Origin: an uncultured Desulfovibrionaceae bacterium
Lineage (GTDB): Bacteria > Desulfobacterota > Desulfovibrionia > Desulfovibrionales > Desulfovibrionaceae
Reading direction: 5' to 3'
Length of the DNA: 64,000 bases
Assembly (NCBI GenBank): GCA_944325195.1
Contig: CALUZB010000004.1
Coordinates: 434,001-498,000, forward strand
Shown: piece by piece, positions 17,366 to 26,386 of the stretch
Layout of the letters: every line of letters begins with the position of its first letter
How positions within the stretch are numbered: position 1 is the stretch's first letter
The notes under the pieces: model-generated
What the model saw: only the letters and a program-made list of their open reading frames with translations
Databases searched by the model: none
Told to the model about the DNA's origin: nothing
Made by a program: the position numbers and the translations under genes

Positions 17366-18445
17366 ATGAGCATAAGCATGAGCAGAAAATTGGCGATGGG
17401 AGCCCTTCTGGGCATGATGATTCTGGCCAGCGATGCAATAGCGGCCAACAACACTACGAAAAACGAAATAAAGGACAGTAAAATAATGAGCCTGGAACAG
17501 AGTTGGGACAAAACGTTCCCCCAAAGCAATAAAGTTGACCATAAAAAAGTGACTTTCACCAATCGTTACGGCATTACCCTGGCCGGCGACCTTTACGTTC
17601 CCAAAAATTCCAAAGGAAAATTAGCGGCGATTGCTGTAAGCGGACCTTTCGGTGCAGTTAAAGAGCAGGCCTCGGGTTTATACGCCCAGACAATGGCCGA
17701 ACGCGGGTTCCTGACCCTTGCTTTTGACCCCTCATATACGGGAGAAAGCAGTGGTGAACCGCGCCATGTGGCCTCGCCCGACATCAATACCGAGGATTTC
17801 AGTGCAGCCGTAGATTTTCTGACCACTTTGGATAATGTGGACACAAATCGGATCGGCATCATCGGGATCTGCGGATTCGGCGGCATGGGGATTAATGCGG
17901 CGGCCATGGATACCCGCATCAAGGCCACAGTGGCTGTAACCATGTACGATATGAGCCGAGTAAACGCCAACGGTTATTTTGATGCCATGGATGCCGACGC
18001 CCGCTATGCAGCCCGCGTCCAATTGAACGAGCAGCGCACCAGAGATGCGCAATCCGGCAGCATTGCTCCTTCACAAAATGGCTTACCTACCAAGCTTACA
18101 GGCGATGAACCGCAGTTCGTAAAGGATTACTTCGACTATTACAAGACCAAGCGTGGTTTTCATAAACGCTCCATAAACTCCAACGGCGCTTGGAACGCCA
18201 CCTCGCCGCTTTCCTTCATGACCATGCCTATCCTGACGTATGCGGGCGAAATCCGCAATGCCGTTCTGATTATCCACGGCGAAAAAGCTCACTCCCGCTA
18301 CTTCAGCGAGGACGCATTCAAAAAACTCACAGGTGATAACAAAGAATTGATGATTATTCCCAATGCCAGCCATGTAGATCTGTATGATAACCTGGCCGTC
18401 ATTCCTTTTGATAAAATCGAAACTTTTTTCCACACTAACCTATAA
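17366..18445 (+). CDS. secreted alpha/beta hydrolase (YcjY/dienelactone-hydrolase-like)
   Basis: 359 aa with an N-terminal signal peptide (basic MSRK, hydrophobic core, ASDAIA cleavage region ~24). The hydrolase fold begins near residue 60. The nucleophile elbow reads GICGFGGMG, so the nucleophile is Cys rather than Ser, as in dienelactone hydrolases. Asp and His partners are likely in the HGEKAHSR and NASHVDLYD regions. The segment after the elbow (VTMYDMSRV) is typical of the YcjY-like family. It probably acts in the periplasm; the substrate is unknown. Start chosen at 17366 for its AGGGA site; a longer frame begins at 17315. Confidence 0.85.
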   Translation: MSISMSRKLAMGALLGMMILASDAIAANNTTKNEIKDSKIMSLEQSWDKTFPQSNKVDHKKVTFTNRYGITLAGDLYVPKNSKGKLAAIAVSGPFGAVKEQASGLYAQTMAERGFLTLAFDPSYTGESSGEPRHVASPDINTEDFSAAVDFLTTLDNVDTNRIGIIGICGFGGMGINAAAMDTRIKATVAVTMYDMSRVNANGYFDAMDADARYAARVQLNEQRTRDAQSGSIAPSQNGLPTKLTGDEPQFVKDYFDYYKTKRGFHKRSINSNGAWNATSPLSFMTMPILTYAGEIRNAVLIIHGEKAHSRYFSEDAFKKLTGDNKELMIIPNASHVDLYDNLAVIPFDKIETFFHTNL

Positions 18446-18465
18446 ACGGTAAGGGAAAAGACCGG

Positions 18466-18501
18466 GAAAGCGCCCGATTAGGAGGCAATTCGGGCGCTTT
18501 C
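18466..18501 (+). terminator. terminator after the alpha/beta hydrolase gene
   Basis: GAAAGCGCCCGA (18466-18477) pairs perfectly with TCGGGCGCTTTC (18490-18501). The tail is only modestly T-rich. Lies 20 nt past the hydrolase stop and between converging genes. Confidence 0.75.
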
Positions 18502-18614
18502 TCATTATGGTTGAAGTTACTGTAATCTTACAGCCATGCTCTGGCCGATTTCTTTGCCTTCACATGAAGCCGACTCAGACAGAACCCCAAAACATCTGGC
18601 CTTCTATGTGGTTA

Positions 18615-19769
18615 TCAATACCCGGCAACCTGATTGGGGAAGTAGTCCTCACAACCGCCCTCACGGTAAATATCCAAGGTGGTGCAGTGCAAGGCGCCGC
18701 CCAATGGGATTACTTTGTCGTAGGGAATAGGATCAACTTCAATCCCCATACTGTCGATCTGGTCGCAAAGAGGCTTTTCGCTGGCCAAGGCGAAGATTGT
18801 TTTGGGATCAAAGTTAAGCACATTCATTGATACCCATGAAGTCTGCCCGTAAGCTGCCAGCAGATAACACTTGTTTTGATAAACAGCTACAGGCCCCACC
18901 GCAGGAATCATTTCCCAATCATTGATTTTTACCAGTTCCCAGAATTCCGGCGTAATGATCATCCAATCGGGATTGTAAAGCATACGGCCCGGGCCGAGAA
19001 TATTGAAATTGCCGTCGATGTGCCAAGGCAAAGTGTTGTTATCTACCTGAACATGGTGCAGGCGCAGACCTTGGCTCTTATAAAAACGCCTCAACCATTC
19101 CACACCGCTTCTGTTACTTACAGTTGATATCTGGTGAAATACGTCTTTACCGAAACGATAAACATCAGCGGCATCCCAAAGCGGCTCTTTTTCAGTAAGC
19201 TGGAACTCACCGCGGCGGGAGCGGGCCAGTTTTTCTTCATCACTCCAGACATTGTTGTAGTTATACCAGAAATCTTTTACATAAGACTCGTCAGTAAGGC
19301 GCGGTTTGGGCGCAGACATCCAAAGCATGTCCGGGTCTTCCTGATAGAACTTCTCCCAAAAACCACGGAGATTAAGATATTCATACCAACGGGAGCGGCG
19401 CACAGTGGTAGCCTCAATAACCATATTGCCGTGTACCAGAGTCACATCGCGCACATTGTTGACGCCATGGCAATTAAGCTGAGTCCAATCCGGGGTGGAC
19501 ACCGGCTTGTTCAGCATGAACGGTTCAATGTTGATACGTTCTACTTTAGCGCCCCGCTTCTCCATGCGCTTTTGAAAGTAATCCATCTGCTCGTTCGCCT
19601 GATCAATCATTTCCTGAGGGAAGGGTCCATATTGAGGAAGAGGATAAGCGCCGGGCAGGTCATATTCCCATGCCGGTTCAGGCGCAGGAATATTGGTTCC
19701 TTCCGGCCGCCCCATAATTACATGCTTCAGCGGATCCCATTCATTCCAACTATTAATGATTTTAGCCAT
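18615..19769 (-). CDS. glycine amidinotransferase-like enzyme, copy 1
   Basis: 384 aa, cytosolic pentein-fold enzyme of the L-arginine:glycine/inosamine amidinotransferase family. By alignment to human GATM, the catalytic set is present: Asp199 (WDAAD), His250 (PWHIDG) and Cys362 (GGALHCTTLD). Known members move the amidino group of arginine to an amine and release ornithine. Divergent from a TolB-like/TPR regulator gene across a 408-bp gap. It has two paralogues in this window (25019-26200 and 56304-57450), all ending in an EDYFPNQ motif. The acceptor is unknown; glycine should not be assumed. Start has a TTTTTCCTCC-complement Shine-Dalgarno. Confidence 0.88.
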   Translation of the reverse strand: MAKIINSWNEWDPLKHVIMGRPEGTNIPAPEPAWEYDLPGAYPLPQYGPFPQEMIDQANEQMDYFQKRMEKRGAKVERINIEPFMLNKPVSTPDWTQLNCHGVNNVRDVTLVHGNMVIEATTVRRSRWYEYLNLRGFWEKFYQEDPDMLWMSAPKPRLTDESYVKDFWYNYNNVWSDEEKLARSRRGEFQLTEKEPLWDAADVYRFGKDVFHQISTVSNRSGVEWLRRFYKSQGLRLHHVQVDNNTLPWHIDGNFNILGPGRMLYNPDWMIITPEFWELVKINDWEMIPAVGPVAVYQNKCYLLAAYGQTSWVSMNVLNFDPKTIFALASEKPLCDQIDSMGIEVDPIPYDKVIPLGGALHCTTLDIYREGGCEDYFPNQVAGY

Positions 19770-20177
19770 TTTTTCCTCCAGTCGGGCAGGTTCAGCCCAT
19801 TGCGTTTAAACTTCCCGAAAAATACGGGATTTCATGTCTGCAATTTAACCGGAATTTTCAGCCGGGGTAGTAAGTTACTGTTGGGGATACAGGTTAGGAA
19901 TGGGCGGGTAATTTACTGTAAAATTTGTATCGAGGCTTACCTTTACAGTTAAAAGGCCTTATACTATCTTCATCAGAAGTTTATTTGTGGTTTTAATCAC
20001 CTTGTAAAGATGAAAAGAAATTAACAAGCCGACAAAACAGATGAAATCGTTCTCCATAACTCCTCACTAAAGGCGAGGGACGATCCGTATGCTCCCTGCC
20101 TGCCAACGACAGAATCCATATGCGGCTAGACTGATTGAGGGTTGAAACATAAAAATTTATGAATAGGCACCCTTAAC
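19770..20177. promoter_or_regulatory. divergent control region of amidinotransferase 1 and its regulator
   Basis: 408 bp without a gene. Two related A+T-rich palindromic sites, TTTACTGTAAA (19912-19922) and TTTACAGTTAAA (19942-19953), are spaced 30 bp apart, about three helical turns. They could be operators. The same half-sites occur upstream of the symporter gene (24711-24717, 24757-24763). Confidence 0.35.
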
Positions 20178-21821
20178 ATGATTGAATCCCCCCAGAACCA
20201 CCCGACACCCGAGCAGATACGAGCTCAGCTTGCATGTATGCTGGACAGTGAAGATTTTGCTGTTCCTGAAAGGCTCAAGGCTTTTCTCTCATTTGTTGTG
20301 CAGGAAACGCTCGCCGGAAATGCAGCCAACATTAAAGCCTACACTATAGCGATAACCGCTTTCGGCAGACGGCATGATTTTGACCCGCAGCTTGACCCGA
20401 TTGTCAGAATTGAAGCGGGTAAATTGCGGAAGGCTCTGGAGTTGTACTTTTATACCCACCCTGAAGATGAGGTCGTAATTTTGATCCCCAAAGGCACATA
20501 TGTGCCGGTTTTCAGTTATGCCAAGCGCCATAGTGAACAGCCGAATCCGCCCTCGGCACAAACTCTCACCCCTCCATTAAGGGAGATGCAATTCAATACC
20601 AACGCGGCCCGCCCCGATGCTGCTTTGGAACGGGAGGAAAGGCCGACTTTAATGCTGCTTCCTTTCAGTATGCAGGGAGAAAATAAAGAATTAGCTGATT
20701 TCCTGGAGGGTTTGAATGATACCTTGTTCGCCCAAACCCAAGACAATGAACTTGTTCATGTTATGGAAATGCCTCAACGCGGGCTGAATATCAATCATAT
20801 AGATGTGGTCAGATTTGCCAAGGAGCAGGGCGTGCGTTTTGTGTTGCATGGTCAGGCTCAATCCAGTGCAAATCAAATCCGGTTATATGTTGCTTTGACC
20901 GATACCCAAAAAGGCTTCAGAATCTGGACTGAAAAATATGACTGCCAGTTTTATCCGGACACTTCCCTGAACCTGCAGGATCAAATCGCCCGAAATATTT
21001 TAATAACCATTTTGGATAGCGTAGGGGTCATTACCCGCACACTGGTCCAGGAGACAAGCTATTTACCACCCGATGAACTGGGAGTATTTGAATCGACTCT
21101 CCGGTATATGGAATGGGTTACATCGCTAGACAGGGACAATTACACCAAGGCGAAATACGCCCTGGAGTTGAATATGGTCAAAGATCCGCACAATCCGATC
21201 ATTCTTTCCCAATTGTCCGATATCTATTCTTCTGATTATCAATTTGCGTTCAATCAAATTGACAACAACCTGGATAGGGCACTTGAGCTGGCCAAACAGG
21301 CGTTGATGACTGACCCGAATTGCCACATGGCGAAACTGGCAAAAGGCCTGTACTTATATCTGGTCAGAGACAAGCAGCAATTGGAGCTTCTGCTCAAGGA
21401 TTTCCTCTGCCGGGGCAACGTCAAACCATATGCTCAAGGCTTTGTCGCTTTTCTTCTCGGCATGGCTGTGGATCTTACAGAGGGGAAAAAGCTTGCTGAA
21501 AGCGCAATAGGGCTTAATCCTTATCAACCCGGCTGCTACAATGTAGTGCCGTTCATATATCACTTCGTGAACAGAGACTACGATGAGGCATTGCACTACG
21601 CGCACCGGCTCAATATCCCTTCCTGCATCTGGGAATCAATGATTATGACCGCCGCCTATACAGCCACCGGGAACACATCTGAAGCGACCAGAGCATTAAA
21701 ACGCCTGCTTACCCTGGAACCGGACTTTAATCTTAAAAGAAAACAACTGTTGTATGGATTATTTTTCGACGATAAGAAAGCATCGCTGATTGACGATGCC
21801 CTGAAAAAGGCTGGATTATGA
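20178..21821 (+). CDS. TolB-like/TPR regulator-like protein, copy 1
   Basis: 547 aa, no signal peptide or membrane helix. Residues ~10-115 form a conserved block (IRAQLACMLDSEDF ... FLSFVV ... IKAYTIAI ... FDPQLDPIVRIEAGKLRKALE ... IPKGTYVPVF). This block is known from otherwise uncharacterised proteins that join it to TolB-N-like and TPR regions; a DNA-binding role is plausible but unproven. A TolB N-terminal-like alpha/beta domain follows (~155-290), then helical TPR-like repeats to the end. Divergent from amidinotransferase 1, with a paralogue at 26387 in the same arrangement. Probably a sensor or regulator of the neighbouring enzyme. Confidence 0.7.
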   Translation: MIESPQNHPTPEQIRAQLACMLDSEDFAVPERLKAFLSFVVQETLAGNAANIKAYTIAITAFGRRHDFDPQLDPIVRIEAGKLRKALELYFYTHPEDEVVILIPKGTYVPVFSYAKRHSEQPNPPSAQTLTPPLREMQFNTNAARPDAALEREERPTLMLLPFSMQGENKELADFLEGLNDTLFAQTQDNELVHVMEMPQRGLNINHIDVVRFAKEQGVRFVLHGQAQSSANQIRLYVALTDTQKGFRIWTEKYDCQFYPDTSLNLQDQIARNILITILDSVGVITRTLVQETSYLPPDELGVFESTLRYMEWVTSLDRDNYTKAKYALELNMVKDPHNPIILSQLSDIYSSDYQFAFNQIDNNLDRALELAKQALMTDPNCHMAKLAKGLYLYLVRDKQQLELLLKDFLCRGNVKPYAQGFVAFLLGMAVDLTEGKKLAESAIGLNPYQPGCYNVVPFIYHFVNRDYDEALHYAHRLNIPSCIWESMIMTAAYTATGNTSEATRALKRLLTLEPDFNLKRKQLLYGLFFDDKKASLIDDALKKAGL

Positions 21822-21845
21822 GAGGTACCGCGTACAGTACCTCTC
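21820..21845 (+). terminator. stem-loop at the 3' end of regulator 1
   Basis: GAGAGGTAC (21820-21828) and GTACCTCTC (21837-21845), perfect 9 bp, overlapping the stop codon. No T tract, so termination is uncertain. Confidence 0.45.
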
Positions 21846-21870
21846 AAGTACAACATTTAAAGCTCCGAAT

Positions 21871-21904
21871 AAAGCCGCCCTGCAATCGTTTGGCAGAGCG
21901 GTTT
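21871..21904 (-). terminator. probable terminator of the EamA transporter gene
   Basis: AAAGCCGCCCTGC (21871-21883) with GCAGAGCGGTTT (21893-21904), near-perfect. On the minus strand the stem ends in CTTTATT. Lies 31 nt beyond the EamA stop. Confidence 0.6.
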
Positions 21905-21934
21905 AAAATGCTTCGGAAGGTAAAAAACCACGTT

Positions 21935-22888
21935 TTACTTCTGGAAACGCTGGCTTAAAATTACCGCGCCCAGAACCAGAGCGCAGGCAACCCATTGCAG
22001 GGGCAACATGCTTTCGCCCAACAGCAACATACTTAAAATTATCCCAAAAATCGGAATAAGGTTCAGAAACGATGAAAAGCGCGGCACAGGGATACGCGCC
22101 AGGGCATAAGCGGAACAACCCTGCGCGCCGACAGTTATGCAGATGCCCAGATATAAAACCGCAATAAAAGGCTCCCAGGCAAACCGGCTCGGCAGCTCAA
22201 CTGCATCCAAACCAAGCATGGGCAAAAAAATGGCGCTGGCAATCAAACTCTGGAACCAAAGTACCAAAGGGACAGGATAACGCCCACGTAAAAAACGTAA
22301 AATCACTACAAACCCGGCCCCGCCACACAACGAGCACACTTCAAAAATATTGCCCAGCACAGGATTTGGAGCAGACTCACTGACTCCGCCCGCTGCGGTG
22401 AGTAAAACCACTCCCCCCATAGCTGCAAGAAAACAAAGCAAAACCCCGGGAGTGGTCTTTTCCTTAAGAATCAGCCAGCCGGCCATCGTGCTGATAAGCG
22501 GATTCAATGCCCAAACCATACTGGCCTGAGAGGCGGAGGTATATTTCAAAGCCATTGCTTCAAAGGCGAAAAAGGTCACAGGATCGCACAAGCTGAGTAA
22601 AACCAGCAAGCCAAGATCTCGTCTGGAATAAATTTTGATAGGACAGAATGCAACTAAAATAAAAGGGGTCAACACTAAAGCGGCAAGCAGCATGCGCATA
22701 CAGACCAGAAACAGCGGGTGATATTCAGTTACCGCTATTTTCCCAACCGCCATGCCGCTGCCCCACAGCACGCAGCCTACTATCATTACTATAACAGCAA
22801 GCCTGGTTCCCTGCTCAGGACTGCCCGGAGCAGTTTGCACTGCTGCCCCCGGCAAAGCTGATGCTTCTTCTGAATAATTATTGTCCAT
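21935..22888 (-). CDS. EamA/DMT-family transporter
   Basis: 317 aa with about ten hydrophobic helices arranged as two EamA repeats (first from ~30, second from ~170). These proteins export or import small metabolites, often amino acids or their derivatives. I start it at 22888 (AGGAAG site); the longer frame from 22975 adds 29 residues without a ribosome site. It lies between the two amidinotransferase modules and 34-120 nt from the symporter gene on the same strand. It is a candidate exporter of a guanidino product or of ornithine, by context only. Confidence 0.85.
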   Translation of the reverse strand: MDNNYSEEASALPGAAVQTAPGSPEQGTRLAVIVMIVGCVLWGSGMAVGKIAVTEYHPLFLVCMRMLLAALVLTPFILVAFCPIKIYSRRDLGLLVLLSLCDPVTFFAFEAMALKYTSASQASMVWALNPLISTMAGWLILKEKTTPGVLLCFLAAMGGVVLLTAAGGVSESAPNPVLGNIFEVCSLCGGAGFVVILRFLRGRYPVPLVLWFQSLIASAIFLPMLGLDAVELPSRFAWEPFIAVLYLGICITVGAQGCSAYALARIPVPRFSSFLNLIPIFGIILSMLLLGESMLPLQWVACALVLGAVILSQRFQK

Positions 22889-23010
22889 AAATTCTTCCTT
22901 GAGTGATTTTTGAGCAATCTGTTCAATGGCGGGGGGAGATCGCTCTGCCGCCCCGCCTATCAATGTTCCTTGCACACTGCCGGATTAACGCAACCTTCTA
23001 CTATTCAGTA

Positions 23011-24536
23011 TCAGCCATGATTGGGAAGCGGCAGAGGCGGACAACTCTTTTGGGTAACTGCAGAAACCGCAACCGTTACAATCAAACAGATAAGTGGTGC
23101 TCCAAGAGTGAAATAATACCAATGCTCAGGGTACGCCAACGCCTGCAAGGTAAAGCTTCCGCCATCGACAGCTCCGCCGATCACCCGGAATGCCATTCCG
23201 GCAATCATCCCACATACGGCTCCGGTGCTGTTCGCTTTTTTCCAGAACAGGCCAAGAGTGACCGTGATGGACAGAGCCGCCAGCAGCAGGTCAAAGCCCA
23301 GGGCACACAACTCCATGGCATCAGGAAAGCTGATGGCAATCACCGTTCCGATAACCCCGATAATCAACACAACAATCCGGGTTACAAGCACCTGTTCCTT
23401 TTCACTTGCAGCGGGCTTGAAAATATCCCGGTAAATATTCATGGAAACAACTCCGGCGAGAGCCAGTGAAGCTGTGGCGGCCGCGGACATCACCGCAGAC
23501 ATGCCCGCCCCCAAAAAGAGAATGAGCAGGGGCAGCGGCAGAATGGTTTTACTCATCACCGGCAAAATCAGTTCAGGATCGCCGGCTATACCCGCAGCCT
23601 CATTGCCCAGCAGGTGAGGATCGTCAATCATGCCGTTGCCCACCATGATCACCCCGCACAAAGCGGCGATGGTTACCAACACTACAAAAATGAAAAACAC
23701 CGCCGCGGCACAGAAGGCCGAGGCCCGGGCTGTATTGGCGGTTTTGGCGGAAAAGGCGCGCTGCATCAGGTCTGGGCTGGCCACATTGCCCAGGGTCATG
23801 ACCGCAAGAGCCGCCAACCAGGCGATCCAGTGTACGCCGGGAGTGCCTTCAGCCGGGAAAATCCTAATCAGTTCCGGATCATAGCTCGCACAGAACGCTT
23901 CCCAGCCCCCTACAGCGCTGACGGCAAACGGCACCAGCGCCAGAAGACCGGCTAGAGTGATGGCCACCTGGATAATATCGGTAAAACATACGGCAAACAG
24001 CCCACCAAGCACAGTGTAGGAACAGATGACCACCATGCCCACAATAATGGAAGTCATAAGCTCCCAGCCGATCAGGGCATTAACAATTTTTCCGAATACC
24101 AGGATTTGCACGGAAACCCAGAGAATAAAGATAAAGGACATAAGAAGCGTGGCAGTAATGCCGGCTTTGCGCCCGAAACGGGTATAGAAAAAGTCCCCCA
24201 ATGAAATGAACTTACAGCGCCACATTCTGGCAAGATAGAAGCTGCCCGCAATAAGCAGACAGAGGAAGCCCCCCCCACGGTAATGAAGGCACCACCGCTC
24301 AGATAGGTATCGTCCCAGATACCGACTGAGTAAATCCGGCCGGGAACGGCAATGAGCAAAGCCCCACCGATAAAACAGGCCATCAGCGTGGCTGAGTTGA
24401 AAAACAAACCGAAACTGCGACCCGCAACCAGGTAATCTTCTGAAGTTTTAATTCTGTTTTTCACCAAATACCCCACGAGGATCATACACCCCATGTAAGC
24501 CGCTAACCCTAAGCCGTACAATAAATTTTGACTCAT
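23011..24536 (-). pseudogene. sodium:solute symporter interrupted at a G8 tract
   Basis: SSS-family transporter split in two frames. The first ~86 codons (MSQNLLYGLGLAAYMGCMIL ... DDTYLSGGAFITVG) run into a C8 tract at 24269-24276 (G8 on the coding strand). The remaining ~415 codons continue in another frame (GFLCLLIAGSFYLARMWR ...). One added G, or loss of two, restores a ~505-residue protein with the usual ~13 helices. It may be a phase-variable gene, a real inactivation or a sequence error. Neighbours suggest uptake of an amino acid, guanidino compound or osmolyte. Confidence 0.8.
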
Positions 24537-25018
24537 GCTTAACTCCCTTTTTATGCAGATTCCTGCTCAGAGCCCACACTTGAAGCAAACACCGCCGTCC
24601 GGCGAACTTCATTCAGCTGCGCGATCACCGGATCCGCAGATTAGATTTGATTGAAGAACTCCCAAGCTCGACAGGAGCAGGAGTGCCCAAAACCCCAAGG
24701 TTAGGGAATTTTTACAGAGAAATTATAGTTTTAAAGAGGTATATTGCCGTATATAACTGTAAAAGATGCCGAATATATTTTTGAGGTTATCCGGACACTG
24801 CATCTCTTCCAGAAAAACACCACATCCCCTTATTTCCCGGTCTTTTTCCTCAAACCTGGCTCACCAGTTAGGTTTATTGCCCCGGCAGATGAGTCGCAAA
24901 GTCATGCGCCTGGGCGTGGGCAAAGTAATGATTCACTTACAAACCCTTGTTGGGGAATGCCTGCATGACAGCTTCGCCGCCAGTCAAGCAAGCATTCCCA
25001 ACGTATTGTTCTTAAGGC
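24537..25018. other. promoter region of the symporter gene
   Basis: About 480 bp between symporter and amidinotransferase 2, both on the minus strand. TTTACAG (24711-24717) and CTGTAAA (24757-24763) form half-sites matching those upstream of amidinotransferase 1. Otherwise no ORF with a ribosome site was seen. Confidence 0.35.
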
Positions 25019-26200
25019 TTATTGATTGGGGAAATAATCTTCCAACGTGCTTTCACGATAGATGTCCAAGGTGGTACAATGCAGTTCGCCGCCGAAAGGC
25101 GCTACCTGATCATAAGGTACCGGCACTACCTCGATGCCCATCTTGTCAAGCTGTTCCATATAGGCTGTTTCATGAGCTTCCACGCAAATCGTGTTGGGTC
25201 CCAGCGAAAGGGTGTTCATACTGAGCAGACTGGTGCCGTGCAGCCCGCCGGCGGAGGTGCAGATCAGAGACAACGGATGATTATATACATGCGTCGGACC
25301 GGCATCCACAACAATTTCCCAGTCGTTTTTCTTAAACAGATCGATGATGTTTTCGCTTAAGATCGGACAATTACGGTTGGTTATCAGCAGGCCGGGGCGC
25401 ACCATGGTGAACTGCCCGTCAATGTGCCAGGGCTTGAAGTTGCCTTCCGAGCCGCCGATGCGATGATCGAACAGCACAGGGTGAACACGAATGCCCTTTT
25501 CCGCATAGTGTCGGGTTACCCAGTCCACGCCGGCCCGGTTGCATACAGCGCTGATATGCCAGAACAAATCCTTGCCGGCACGGGCACAGTCGGCCCCATC
25601 CCAAAGCGGCTCTTCTTCGGTGAGTTGAAAATTCCAGTCCAGAACGCTCTGTTCCTTCTCCTCTTTAGTCCAGACATGCTCGCTGATATAATCCCAATTG
25701 CGCACATAGCTTTTTTCAGTAAGACGCGGCTTGGGAGCAGCGGCCCAAAGGAATTCGGGATCTTCTCTGAAGTAGCGCTGGAACAGGGGACGCAGGTTGA
25801 GATACTCATACCAACGGGAGCGGTGGCAACCGGCAGTTTCAATGATTTCATTGCCGACTACCAGGAATACGTCGCGCGGACAGGCAATACCGCGCATGTT
25901 CAGTTGGGTCCAGTCAGGGGTGGACACAGGGATAGGCTGCATCATCACCGGATGCACATCCACCCGGTCAACCACAATACCGCGTTTTTCCAACATCTTC
26001 ACAAAGGCGGTCATCTGCTCATCAGCTTTTTCCACCATTTCTTCCGGGAACATGCCCCAGGTGCCCAGCGGGAATCCACCTTTAGGGGCGGGGTATTGCC
26101 AGTTGGGCTCCGGTGCGGGGAGCTGGGTGCCCTGAACCCGACCCACAATTGTACGCTTGAGAGGTGACCATTCATCCCAGGAATTGACTATCTTAGACAT
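25019..26200 (-). CDS. glycine amidinotransferase-like enzyme, copy 2
   Basis: 393 aa, paralogue of the enzyme at 18615. Catalytic residues are conserved as Asp201 (WDGAD), His259 (PWHIDG) and Cys375 (GGELHCTTLD), so it should be active. I start at ATG 26200, which has AGGAGTG 5 nt upstream and gives MSKIVNSWDEW, matching the other copies. A longer frame to 26311 lacks a ribosome site. An insertion of a few residues before His (~247-255) distinguishes it from copy 1, so acceptor preference may differ. Divergent from the second TolB-like/TPR regulator. Confidence 0.88.
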   Translation of the reverse strand: MSKIVNSWDEWSPLKRTIVGRVQGTQLPAPEPNWQYPAPKGGFPLGTWGMFPEEMVEKADEQMTAFVKMLEKRGIVVDRVDVHPVMMQPIPVSTPDWTQLNMRGIACPRDVFLVVGNEIIETAGCHRSRWYEYLNLRPLFQRYFREDPEFLWAAAPKPRLTEKSYVRNWDYISEHVWTKEEKEQSVLDWNFQLTEEEPLWDGADCARAGKDLFWHISAVCNRAGVDWVTRHYAEKGIRVHPVLFDHRIGGSEGNFKPWHIDGQFTMVRPGLLITNRNCPILSENIIDLFKKNDWEIVVDAGPTHVYNHPLSLICTSAGGLHGTSLLSMNTLSLGPNTICVEAHETAYMEQLDKMGIEVVPVPYDQVAPFGGELHCTTLDIYRESTLEDYFPNQ

Positions 26201-26386
26201 CTTGCACTCCTTAACATTGAGGTTGAATACGCCTGATAAATTGATTAACTTGAATTCAGGCCGGGACCACTCCGATTGAGTGCAATATTGCCGTTCTTTT
26301 GCGTTGAACAAGAGTGTTTAACGGTATGATACAACTTCTACAGCAGAAATACTCTTATACTCGTATTCCTGGCTACGGGGGAAAAG

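Noticed and set aside
20551-20560. CCCTCGGCAC as a second copy of the tRNA-Phe 3' end (attachment site)
   Set aside because: Only 10 nt match and they lie inside the coding sequence of regulator 1; a true att copy would be longer and near the island border.
25424-26167. Plus-strand open frame of ~247 codons
   Set aside because: Shadow of amidinotransferase 2, whose reading frame has the catalytic motifs.
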